Origin: an uncultured Actinomycetes bacterium
GTDB lineage: Bacteria > Actinomycetota > Thermoleophilia > Miltoncostaeales > Miltoncostaeaceae
DNA length: 8,417 nucleotides
Assembly (NCBI GenBank): GCA_903928615.1
Contig: CAIYRJ010000046.1
Location: forward strand, 1 to 8,417
Direction of reading: 5' to 3'
Shown piece after piece: positions 1 through 6,005 of the stretch. Numbering within the stretch: position 1 is the first letter of the stretch; each line of letters starts with the position of its first letter. Under the pieces are notes generated by a model, which was not told the DNA's origin, ran no database searches, and saw only the letters and a list, made by a program, of their open reading frames with translations. A program made the position numbers and the translations under genes.

Positions 1-72
1 ACCACGGGCGGAACGGACACCACGGGAGGCAGCGACACCACGGGGGGAACGGACACCACCGGCGCCGGGGAC
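1..72 (+). repeat. 18-bp tandem repeat, four imperfect units
   Basis: Four consecutive 18-bp units start at 1, 19, 37 and 55, each beginning ACCAC and ending GAC. Units 1 and 3 are nearly identical and differ mainly at third codon positions. Unit 4 is the most diverged. The period is a multiple of three, so copy-number change would keep the reading frame and only lengthen or shorten the encoded T-T-G-G-x-D tail. The array may extend beyond the left edge of the window. Confidence 0.8.
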
Positions 73-153
73 GGGACCAGCGGCGATGTCGCATCGCCAG
101 GGAGTGGCTCCGGATCGGGCGATTCGGGCGCGGTGGGGGACCCCTCGGGCTGA
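1..153 (+). CDS. C-terminal end of an unidentified protein with Thr/Gly/Asp-rich tail (partial)
   Basis: The plus-strand frame beginning at base 1 is open for 50 codons and stops at TGA 151-153. It encodes a low-complexity tail: four imperfect hexapeptides (TTGGTD, TTGGSD, TTGGTD, TTGAGD) followed by a Gly/Ser/Asp-rich end. There is no folded domain, signal or membrane segment in what is visible, so no function can be assigned from sequence. Such tails are usually disordered linkers or extracellular ends. In actinobacterial division clusters the gene just before ftsZ is usually ftsQ, a bitopic divisome protein whose C-terminus is outside the membrane. A disordered FtsQ tail is therefore a reasonable positional guess, but nothing here proves it. 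The frame choice rests on the stop falling before the ftsZ promoter and on the in-frame repeat. Confidence 0.6.
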   Translation, partial: TTGGTDTTGGSDTTGGTDTTGAGDGTSGDVASPGSGSGSGDSGAVGDPSG

Positions 154-180
154 ACCCTCAACCTCAGGTCGAGTGTTTGC

Positions 181-198
181 GCCGCACCCGGATGCGGC
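181..198 (+). terminator. Small hairpin after the upstream gene, possible weak terminator
   Basis: GCCGCA at 181-186 pairs perfectly with TGCGGC at 193-198 around a 6-nt loop, 27 bases after the stop of the upstream gene and just before the ftsZ promoter. There is no T-tract, so this is at best a weak or Rho-assisted terminator. In GC-rich DNA a 6-bp stem can also arise by chance. Confidence 0.25.
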
Positions 199-210
199 CT
201 CAACCCGCGG

Positions 211-239
211 TTGACCCCATCTGCAGGGAGGATTAGGGT
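211..239 (+). promoter_or_regulatory. Housekeeping sigma-70-type promoter for ftsZ
   Basis: TTGACC (211-216) and TAGGGT (234-239) are separated by exactly 17 bp, a near-consensus arrangement for the primary sigma factor (TTGACA/TATAAT). Transcription would begin near 246, leaving a leader of about 70 nt before the GTG start at 316. A short imperfect dyad, CAACC-CGC-GGTTG at 201-213, overlaps the -35 element and could be an operator, though it is short enough to be chance. Confidence 0.7.
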
Positions 240-300
240 CGCAACGGACGAAACGTCTGCAAGCCCCCTGCAACGTGCGTTGGGGAATCCGGAGAACCCG

Positions 301-306
301 AGGAGG
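301..306 (+). promoter_or_regulatory. Shine-Dalgarno of ftsZ (decides the start)
   Basis: A perfect AGGAGG lies 9 nt upstream of GTG 316. It fixes the ftsZ start there, even though the frame stays open back to a TTG at 211 that is really part of the -35 box. Confidence 0.85.
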
Positions 307-315
307 ACCGGGGTC

Positions 316-1398
316 GTGGAGAGCAGCAACTACCTGGCGGTCATCAAGGTCATCGGCGTCGGCGGCGGAGGTTCCAACGCCGTCAACCGCATGATCGACC
401 ACGGTGTGCGCGGCGTGGAGTTCATCGCCGTCAACACCGACGCGCAGGCGCTCACGGGCTGCGACGCCGACGTGAAGATCCACATCGGCGGCACGATCAC
501 GCGGGGCCTCGGTGCCGGCGCCGACCCCCGCATCGGCCGGGAGGCCGCCGAGGAGAGCCGCGAGGAGCTCAAGGAGGCCGTGCGCGGCGCCGACATGGTG
601 TTCGTCACCGCCGGCGAGGGCGGGGGCACCGGCACGGGCGCCGCGCCCGTGATCGCCCAGATCTCGCGCGAGCAGGGCGCCCTCACCGTGGGCGTGGTCA
701 CCAAGCCGTTCGCCTTCGAGGGCCGCCAGCGCACGCGCCGCGCCGACGAGGGCATCGAGCTCCTCCGCCAGCAGGTGGACTCCGTCATCGTCATCCCGAA
801 CGACCGCCTGCTCGAGATCGTCGACCGCAACACGCCCATCACCGAGGCCTTCAACATGGCCGACGACGTCCTGCGCCAGGGCGTGCAGGGCATCACCGAC
901 CTCATCACGGTCCCCGGGCTCATCAACCTCGACTTCGCCGACGTGCGCACGATCATGAGCGGCGCCGGCTCGTCGCTCATGGGCATCGGCATCGCCTCCG
1001 GCGAGAACCGCGCATCCGAGGCCGCCCGCACCGCCACGTCGTCCCCGCTGCTCGAGACGAGCATGAAGGGCGCCACCGGGGTGATCCTCTCGATCGCCGG
1101 CACCAAGGACCTCGGCCTGTTCGAGGTGGACGAGGCCGCCACCGTGGTGCGCGAGGCCGCGGACCCGGACTGCAACGTGATCTTCGGCACCGTGGTGGAC
1201 GACACCCTGGGCGACGACGTGCGCGTCACGGTCATCGCCACGGGCTTCGACGACGGCGCGAAGGACATCGTGCGCCGCCGCGCCGAGCGCGACCGCCCGG
1301 CCTTCGGACGCGAGCGCGCCAGCGAGCCCCGCCGCGAACGCCCGTCATTTGACAGCGGCGACGCGCTGGACGTGCCGAGCTTCCTGAAGGACACGTAG
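316..1398 (+). CDS. ftsZ: Cell division protein FtsZ (bacterial tubulin homologue)
   Basis: FtsZ is the cytoplasmic GTPase that polymerises into the Z ring and recruits the divisome. The 360-residue product is full length for a high-GC Gram-positive FtsZ. Visible motifs are the N-terminal [20 protein letters not shown] with nucleotide-binding glycines (residues 16-19), the tubulin signature GGGTGTG at 102-108, and the T7 synergy loop NLDFADV at 204-210, which carries the catalytic acidic residue for the neighbouring subunit. A short Arg/Glu-rich linker (about 313-348) follows, then the C-terminal peptide LDVPSFLK (351-358) that in this family binds partners such as SepF or FtsW. The GTG start at 316 is supported by a perfect AGGAGG and by the usual distance to YLAVIKV. 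It has its own promoter at 211-239 and is separated from gcvT by a large palindrome. No key residue is missing. Confidence 0.98.
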   Translation: MESSNYLAVIKVIGVGGGGSNAVNRMIDHGVRGVEFIAVNTDAQALTGCDADVKIHIGGTITRGLGAGADPRIGREAAEESREELKEAVRGADMVFVTAGEGGGTGTGAAPVIAQISREQGALTVGVVTKPFAFEGRQRTRRADEGIELLRQQVDSVIVIPNDRLLEIVDRNTPITEAFNMADDVLRQGVQGITDLITVPGLINLDFADVRTIMSGAGSSLMGIGIASGENRASEAARTATSSPLLETSMKGATGVILSIAGTKDLGLFEVDEAATVVREAADPDCNVIFGTVVDDTLGDDVRVTVIATGFDDGAKDIVRRRAERDRPAFGRERASEPRRERPSFDSGDALDVPSFLKDT

Positions 1399-1400
1399 CC

Positions 1401-1473
1401 AACCCCGGTGTCAGGCACTTAACCGAGCCGCGCGCATCGCGCGATGCTCGGTTAAGTGCCTGACACCGGGGTT
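1401..1473. repeat. Perfect 28-bp inverted repeat between ftsZ and gcvT (terminator-like or REP/MITE-like)
   Basis: Bases 1401-1428 (beginning AACCCCGGTGTCAGGCAC) are the exact reverse complement of 1446-1473 (ending GTGCCTGACACCGGGGTT), with a 17-nt spacer at 1429-1445. The spacer and inner arm contain a second perfect palindrome, GCATCGCGCGATGC at 1434-1447. The repeat begins 2 bp after the ftsZ stop and ends 32 bp before the gcvT start, so it occupies nearly the whole gap. As RNA it would form a very stable hairpin that could stop transcription or protect the ftsZ 3' end, but there is no T-tract. The perfect pairing and length are unusual for a plain terminator. The GTGTCAGGCAC core resembles palindromes I recall from dispersed REP-like repeats, but that is memory and not checked. 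Confidence 0.85.
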
Positions 1474-1492
1474 CGTGCTCCGCCGCGCTGCG

Positions 1493-1498
1493 TAGAGT
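1493..1498 (+). promoter_or_regulatory. -10 element of a probable leaderless promoter for gcvT
   Basis: TAGAGT fits the TANNNT pattern and ends 7 nt before the GTG start at 1506, which would place the transcription start at or next to the start codon. No Shine-Dalgarno is present upstream of that GTG, which supports a leaderless message. No convincing -35 is visible. The region where it should lie is the right edge of the palindrome. Confidence 0.45.
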
Positions 1499-1505
1499 CC
1501 GGCCG

Positions 1506-2609
1506 GTGAGCGACCTCCGAAGGACGACCCTCTACGACGCCCATGTGGCGGAGGGGGCGAAGATCGTGGACTTCGCGGGCTGGGAGATGCCCGTGGAGTA
1601 CCTGGGCGTGCGAGCGGAGCACCTGGCCGTGCGCGAGCGGTGCGGGCTGTTCGACGTCTCGCACATGGGCCAGATCGAGGTGGTGGGGAAGGGGGCGCGG
1701 GACTTCCTGCAGGCCACCCTCACCAACGACATCACGCGCATCGGCCCGGGCCAGGCGCAGTACACCCTGCTGCCCGACGACAACGGCGGCGTCATCGACG
1801 ACCTCCTCGCATACGCGCTGCTCGACCGCTTCCTGCTGGTGGTGAACGCCTCGAACATCGACCCGTGCTTCGCGCGCATCGCAGGGCTCGCCCCCGACGA
1901 CATCGAGGTGATCAACCGCTCGCCCGACGTCGGCATGCTGGCCCTGCAGGGGCCCGCGTGGGCCAAGGCCCTCACGCCCATCGCATCGCCGGAGCCCTTC
2001 TCGCTCGCCTACATGGAGGCCACCGAGGCCCACGTGGCGGGCGTGCCGTGCCTGGTGGCGCGCACCGGCTATACGGGCGAGCCCGGCGTGGAGATCATGT
2101 GCGACGCCGCCGAGGCCCCCGCCATCTGGGCGGCCCTCATGGGCACGCCCGACCGCCCCGACGCCTGCGGCCTCGGCGCCCGCGACACCCTGCGCCTCGA
2201 GATGGGCTACCCGCTCTACGGCAACGAGCTCTCGCGCGATCGCACGCCCATCGCCGCGGGGCTCAAGTGGGCCTGCGACCTCAAGCACGGGGGCTTCCCC
2301 GGCGCCGAGCGCATGCAGCGCGAGGCCGAGGAGGGCACGCCCGAGAAGCTCGTGGGCATCATGCTCACCGAGAAGGGAATCCCCCGCGGCGGCTGCCCCG
2401 TGCTGGTGGACGGCCAGCAGGTGGGCACCGTGACCAGCGGCACCCTCTCGCCGTCACTCGGCGTGGGCGCCGGACTCGCGTACGTTTCCGCGGAGCACGC
2501 CGAGCGGGGCATCCGCCTCACGGTCGACGTGCGAGGCAAGCCGAAGGCGGCAGAGGTCGTGACCCTGCCGATGGTCGATTCATCACCGCGCAAGGAGCAT
2601 CACACGTGA
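1506..2609 (+). CDS. gcvT: Glycine cleavage system T protein, aminomethyltransferase
   Basis: GcvT takes the aminomethyl group carried on lipoylated GcvH, releases ammonia and makes 5,10-methylenetetrahydrofolate (EC 2.1.2.10). The 367-residue product has the normal length and full motif set: TTLYDAHVAEGAKIVDFAGW at the N-terminus (from residue 7), FDVSHMG (49-55), NGGVIDD (93-99) with the aspartate pair that includes the catalytic Asp, TGYTGEPGVEI (187-197), and the hallmark GARDTLRLEMGYPLYGNEL (224-242). The C-terminal barrel contains TSGTLSPSLG (310-319). The GTG start at 1506 gives the usual short distance to the first motif. It has no Shine-Dalgarno but has a -10-like TAGAGT 7 nt upstream. 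Its stop overlaps the gcvH start by 4 bp (GTGA), so the two are almost certainly co-translated. The glycine decarboxylase (gcvP) is not in the window. Confidence 0.97.
   Translation: MSDLRRTTLYDAHVAEGAKIVDFAGWEMPVEYLGVRAEHLAVRERCGLFDVSHMGQIEVVGKGARDFLQATLTNDITRIGPGQAQYTLLPDDNGGVIDDLLAYALLDRFLLVVNASNIDPCFARIAGLAPDDIEVINRSPDVGMLALQGPAWAKALTPIASPEPFSLAYMEATEAHVAGVPCLVARTGYTGEPGVEIMCDAAEAPAIWAALMGTPDRPDACGLGARDTLRLEMGYPLYGNELSRDRTPIAAGLKWACDLKHGGFPGAERMQREAEEGTPEKLVGIMLTEKGIPRGGCPVLVDGQQVGTVTSGTLSPSLGVGAGLAYVSAEHAERGIRLTVDVRGKPKAAEVVTLPMVDSSPRKEHHT
2592..2597 (+). promoter_or_regulatory. Shine-Dalgarno of gcvH inside the end of gcvT
   Basis: AAGGAG lies 8 nt upstream of GTG 2606, within the last codons of gcvT. 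It decides the gcvH start, because the gcvH frame is open far upstream in an overlapping frame. Confidence 0.8.
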
Positions 2610-3004
2610 GCGACGAGTCCTATCCCGCAGAGCTGCGGTACCACCCCGAGCACGACTGGGCGCGGGTGGATGGCGACGAGGCCACCTTCGGGGTCACCTG
2701 GTACGCCCAGGACGCCCTCGGCGAGGTCGTCTACTACGACCCGCCGGCCGTGGGCGACACGGTGACCGCCGGCAGCTCCTACGGCGAGCTGGAGTCGGTG
2801 AAGGCCGTGAGCGACATCATCGCGCCGGCATCGGGCGAGGTGATCGCCGTCAACGACAAGGTGAGCGACGCCCCCGAGCTGGTGAACAGCGACCCCTACG
2901 GCGACGGCTGGCTCATCAAGGTGCGGCTGTCCAGCCCGGGGGAGCTCGACGCCCTCATGGATGACGCCGCCTACCGTGAGTACCTCTCCGGCCTCTCGGC
3001 CTAG
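2606..3004 (+). CDS. gcvH: Glycine cleavage system H protein (lipoyl carrier)
   Basis: GcvH is the small cytoplasmic carrier whose lipoyl-lysine arm shuttles the aminomethyl intermediate between the P, T and L proteins. The 132-residue product matches the family length. The sequence opens with YPAELRYHPEHDWARV, continues with ALGEVVYYDPPAVGD (37-51), and carries the lipoylation site in GELESVKAVSD with Lys66 as the modified residue, followed by SGEVIAVND and the NSDPYGDGWLIKV element (94-106). GVTWYAQ has Trp32 where many homologues have Asp, which is probably lineage variation. It overlaps gcvT by 4 bp and has its own AAGGAG. The YqeY gene follows after 9 nt, so gcvT-gcvH-yqeY is probably one transcript. 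Confidence 0.97.
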   Translation: MSDESYPAELRYHPEHDWARVDGDEATFGVTWYAQDALGEVVYYDPPAVGDTVTAGSSYGELESVKAVSDIIAPASGEVIAVNDKVSDAPELVNSDPYGDGWLIKVRLSSPGELDALMDDAAYREYLSGLSA

Positions 3005-3013
3005 GCGACCCGC

Positions 3014-3460
3014 ATGAGCCTGGAGCAGCGCCTCACCGACGACATGAAGGCCGCCATGAAGGCGGGGGAGAAGGAGACCCTCGGCGTGGTGCGGCGCGTG
3101 CTCGCGGCCCTCAAGAACGCCCGCATCGAGAAGAAGGCCGACCTCGATGAGCAGGACGAGATCAAGGTGGTGCGCTCCATCGCCAAGCAGCACAAGGAGA
3201 GCATCGAGCAGTTCCGCGCGGCGGGCCGCGAGGACCTCGCCACCAAGGAGGAGTCCGAGCTGGCGATCCTCACGGTGTACCTGCCGCCCGAGATGGACGA
3301 CGCCCAGCTCGACGCCATCGTGGACGAGGTGATCGCCGAGACCGGCGCATCGTCGATGAAGGACATGGGCACGGTCATCAAGGCCGTGATGGCCCGCACC
3401 GCCGGCCAGGCGGAGGGCGGCGTGGTGAGCGCCAAGGTGAAGGAGCGCCTGGGCGCCTAG
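3014..3460 (+). CDS. GatB/YqeY domain-containing protein
   Basis: The 148-residue product is an all-helical YqeY-family protein, homologous to the C-terminal tRNA-binding region of the GatB subunit of tRNA-dependent amidotransferase. The free-standing protein has no established reaction. Family hallmarks visible are the amphipathic start LEQRLTDDMKAAMKAGEKET (3-22), RRVLAALKNA (27-36), the AGREDLATKEESELAIL segment (about 70-86), TVYLPPEMDD (87-96) and KDMGTVIKAVM (115-125). The ATG at 3014 starts 9 nt after gcvH and has no clear Shine-Dalgarno, so translation probably depends on coupling to gcvH. Its stop codon lies within a CTAG shared with the stop of the convergent kinase gene on the other strand. 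The link to glycine cleavage is positional only. Confidence 0.93.
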   Translation: MSLEQRLTDDMKAAMKAGEKETLGVVRRVLAALKNARIEKKADLDEQDEIKVVRSIAKQHKESIEQFRAAGREDLATKEESELAILTVYLPPEMDDAQLDAIVDEVIAETGASSMKDMGTVIKAVMARTAGQAEGGVVSAKVKERLGA

Positions 3461-5235
3461 AGCGCGGCCACGCCTCCGGCGTGGGTCACGGGCAGCGTCA
3501 CGAGCGGCACCACCACCCGCAGGTGGGTGAGGTCGTCCCTGCCCCGGCGCAGCGACCACTCGTGCGACGACTCGTCGTAGAGGCGCGACCCCATGCCCGC
3601 GCTGGCGGGCTCGGTGAGCACCCCGTCGTCGGTCACCTGCACCACCACCCCGGCTCCGTCGAGGGATACCTCGACCCACGCCGCGCGGGCCGCCCCGTGC
3701 CGGAATGCGTTGGTGAGCGCCTCGGCCACCACGTCGGCCACGGCACCGCGTGCCGCCGGTGCGCGATCGAGCGCGCTGCGGGCGTCACCATCCACCGAGA
3801 GGTGCACGTCGAGCACGCGCGTCCACAGCATGAGCACGCCCTCGAGCGCGTCGTCGAGCGACTGGCCGTCGTCGGACGGCGCCTCGAGCCGGCGCTCCAC
3901 CTCGCCCATGCGCTCGAGGGCGTCCGCCACGAGCCTCTCCCGCTCCGCCTCGGAAAGGTCCGGGGGCGCCTGCTCGAGCGATGCCGCCACGCCCAGCAGC
4001 GCACCCTGAACCGGTCCGTGGAGCAGCGAACCCAGCACCTGGTGCTCGTGGCGCAGCCGCTGCTGGATGCGCGCGAGCGACATCGCGATGCGCGTGAGCA
4101 CGTCCCGCAGGGCCACCTCGTCGTCACGCGCCAGGGCAGCGGCCGACTCCAGCAGTGACGCCGCGAGCAGGATGATCGTGAGGGTGATGATGCCCACCCA
4201 CATGTACGGCACCTCGCGGGGCGAGAGCACCCCGAGGCCGGTCGTGATGGCCACCACTGCCGCGGTGGCGAGCGCGTACCCGGCCACCAGCGCGAGTGCC
4301 GCCGCGCCCACGGGCATGCGCTGCAGGCGCGGTTCGAGCACGCGGCGGAGCGCGACGAGCAGCAGGGCGTAGATGGGCCAGGTGATGAGCGCGTTCACCA
4401 CGAGGAACGTGACGCCCCAGGTGGGCCCGAGGAGCAGCGGCGACAGCACCACCGGCACGAGGGTGATGAGCCATGGCGAGTGCACCACGTGCCGCGACGC
4501 CCGGGCGACCAGGCGGGCCGTGCGGTCGCGTGAGGGCGCCGTCGCCCTGGCCGGCTCGATCACCGGGTCGGCGGCGAGGATCTCATGGCTCAGGGGCCGG
4601 ATGGACGTGGCGACGGCCTCCTCGATGCGCGCGGCCTCCTCGGTGGCCTGCCCGCCTGCCTGCACGGCCACGAGTGCCGCCGAGATGCGGGCCAGCGTCG
4701 CTCGCGCCGGTGCGAGCAGCTCATCGCGCAGGCGCGCGGCCAGGGCCTCGAGCTCCACCCGCTCGCGACGGTCGAGATCCTCGAGCTCCTGCTGCTTGCG
4801 GCGGAGCTCGGCCATCGCGGTGCGGTGCTCGCGCACGTGGTCCACCACGATCGCCGTGAGGCCCAGCCAGATGACCGCCGCGATGGTGGTGGAGATGATG
4901 CGCCACGCCGACCCCACGGGATCCTCCGCCCCCACGGCGTCGATGAGCCACGCCCTCGTGGCGGCCGCCGTGGCCCCCGCTGCGGCGAAGGTGATGAGTG
5001 CGCGAGCCCACCGCTGGCCTGCCGCCCCGGGGCGCAGCCACGTGGCTCCCGCGGCCGCGAGCACGAGCGCCCCGGCCACGGCGGCGGCAAGCGCGGTCAG
5101 CAGGCGCGTGGGCAGCGCGAAGCCCTCTGCCTGCTGCCCGGCGGGCAGGGCGAGCACGATCATCACCACCACGCCCGTGATCACGCTCCACCGCGTGATG
5201 GCGCTCGGCCCCCACGCGCGGCGGAGTTCGTTCAC
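3457..5235 (-). CDS. Membrane-anchored sensor histidine kinase, NarL/DegS-like class, with duplicated membrane modules
   Basis: The 592-residue protein is a two-component sensor kinase of unknown stimulus. Its order is four hydrophobic spans (about 17-33, 43-66, 78-98, 113-132), a charged helical and coiled-coil stretch (134-220), four more spans (254-272, 274-296, 309-334, 343-363), a dimerisation/phosphoacceptor helix with LLHGPVQGALLGVAASL (404-420, probable phospho-His406), and a GHKL ATPase. In the ATPase the N box is AEALTNAFRHG (504-514), the DxG box is VTDDG (534-538) and a glycine loop is GMGSRLYD (547-554). His406 is followed by Gly, not the acidic residue usual in HisKA_3 kinases. 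The GTG start at 5235 overlaps the regulator's TGA (GTGA) and has GAGGGG 8 nt upstream (5244-5249), so the pair is translationally coupled. The 3' end overlaps the YqeY gene by 4 bp. Function as a kinase is very likely; the signal and target are unknown. Confidence 0.9.
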   Translation of the reverse strand: MNELRRAWGPSAITRWSVITGVVVMIVLALPAGQQAEGFALPTRLLTALAAAVAGALVLAAAGATWLRPGAAGQRWARALITFAAAGATAAATRAWLIDAVGAEDPVGSAWRIISTTIAAVIWLGLTAIVVDHVREHRTAMAELRRKQQELEDLDRRERVELEALAARLRDELLAPARATLARISAALVAVQAGGQATEEAARIEEAVATSIRPLSHEILAADPVIEPARATAPSRDRTARLVARASRHVVHSPWLITLVPVVLSPLLLGPTWGVTFLVVNALITWPIYALLLVALRRVLEPRLQRMPVGAAALALVAGYALATAAVVAITTGLGVLSPREVPYMWVGIITLTIILLAASLLESAAALARDDEVALRDVLTRIAMSLARIQQRLRHEHQVLGSLLHGPVQGALLGVAASLEQAPPDLSEAERERLVADALERMGEVERRLEAPSDDGQSLDDALEGVLMLWTRVLDVHLSVDGDARSALDRAPAARGAVADVVAEALTNAFRHGAARAAWVEVSLDGAGVVVQVTDDGVLTEPASAGMGSRLYDESSHEWSLRRGRDDLTHLRVVVPLVTLPVTHAGGVAAL

Positions 5236-5903
5236 GCGTCGGGCCCCTCATCGTCCACGGGCATGCCGAAGGCGCTCACGTACACCCGGGCGGCCTCCAC
5301 CCGGGCGTTGCGCTCGCCGTCGCCCCCCGTGCCGATGCCGAGGGCCGTATACACACGCTGCACCGACTCCTCGGCGGTGCGCTTCGCAACTCCCCGGCGC
5401 CGGGCGATCTCGGCGTTCGAGAGCCCGATGGCGATCATCCGCAGCACCTCGAGCTGCACCGGCGTGAGGTCGGCGATCCGGCCCTCCGGGGCGGAGGGCC
5501 GCACCACCGGCGCGCGCGCGTCGTCGAGCGCCGACTCGATGGCGTCCAGCAGCACCGATGCGCTGGTCACCTGGTCCTTGTTCACGAACGCCGCGCGCTC
5601 GGGAAGTGGCTGGCGAAGCCCCGCGGCCTGGGGGCTGGGGTAGTGCGACACCACCACGATCGCCAGGTGCGGGGCCGACTCGGCGAGCGCCGCCGCGAGC
5701 TGCGCGCCGGTGGGGCGCTCGGCCAGCTGGATATCCACCACGAGCACGTCCGGGTCGAAGCGCTCGAACTCCGCCATGGCCTCGCGGGCGGATGCGCACG
5801 TGCGCACCTCGAAGCTGGCCACCACGAGCAGGCTGCCCAGCAGGGAGCGCGTCATCGGGTCGTCCTCGACCACGAGTGCCTTACGCAGGAAGGAGGTTCC
5901 CAT
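5232..5903 (-). CDS. Two-component response regulator, receiver plus LuxR-type HTH
   Basis: This 223-residue regulator is the likely partner of the kinase encoded immediately downstream. The receiver (about 7-125) has the acidic pocket Glu13/Asp14/Asp15 in VVEDD, phospho-acceptor Asp57 in VLVVD, switch Ser86 in IVVVS and Lys109 in VNK. After a linker, a LuxR/FixJ-type helix-turn-helix spans about 146-190 (LTPVQLEVLRMIAIGLSNAE followed by IARRRGVAKRT). The recognition helix TAEESVQRVYTALGI carries two Glu where many LuxR regulators have basic or His residues. The tail GERNARVEAARVYVSAFG (196-213) extends beyond the standard domain. The ATG at 5903 is chosen because it leaves the normal few residues before beta-1 and sits just downstream of a good promoter with no room for a Shine-Dalgarno, so it is probably leaderless. 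Its stop overlaps the kinase start by 4 bp. Target genes are unknown. Confidence 0.94.
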   Translation of the reverse strand: MGTSFLRKALVVEDDPMTRSLLGSLLVVASFEVRTCASAREAMAEFERFDPDVLVVDIQLAERPTGAQLAAALAESAPHLAIVVVSHYPSPQAAGLRQPLPERAAFVNKDQVTSASVLLDAIESALDDARAPVVRPSAPEGRIADLTPVQLEVLRMIAIGLSNAEIARRRGVAKRTAEESVQRVYTALGIGTGGDGERNARVEAARVYVSAFGMPVDDEGPDA

Positions 5904-5909
5904 CCCCGG

Positions 5910-5939
5910 TATTTACGCATTTCGAGGCACCGCGGCCAA
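5910..5939 (-). promoter_or_regulatory. Promoter of the response regulator-kinase operon
   Basis: Read on the minus strand, TTGGCC (5939-5934) and TAAATA (5915-5910) are separated by 18 bp. The -10 ends 6 nt before ATG 5903, so the message would start at or next to the AUG. The AT-rich hexamer stands out in this GC-rich sequence. No inverted repeat indicating an operator was seen with confidence. Confidence 0.55.
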
Positions 5940-6005
5940 CAAGGGGACTCGGTTTCTACGGTATCGGCGTTGCCAGGCTGACGGTGCGATCCCGACCGGC
6001 CATCC

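Noticed and set aside
330..1418. Long minus-strand open frame opposite ftsZ
   Set aside because: It is antisense to an unambiguous FtsZ and its translation is Ser/Arg/Pro-rich without any domain. This is the usual by-product of GC-biased third positions.
1401..1473. CRISPR or tRNA-like structure at the large palindrome
   Set aside because: There is one inverted pair and not a series of direct repeats with spacers, and no cloverleaf arms or anticodon loop can be drawn.
1452..2288. Minus-strand open frame opposite gcvT, and the plus-strand alternate frame from 1640 leading into gcvH
   Set aside because: Both are low-complexity shadows of gcvT. The upstream part of the 1640 frame is Arg/His/Gly-rich nonsense until the true gcvH start at 2606, which has its own Shine-Dalgarno.
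4373..5643. Several plus-strand open frames opposite the kinase and regulator
   Set aside because: Their translations are Ala/Arg/Ser/Pro-rich, have no motifs, and lie opposite a clear two-component pair.
5887..5896. AGGAAGGAGG on the plus strand, a strong Shine-Dalgarno look-alike
   Set aside because: No ATG, GTG or TTG follows at a proper distance with a credible frame. The bases encode the first residues of the regulator on the minus strand.
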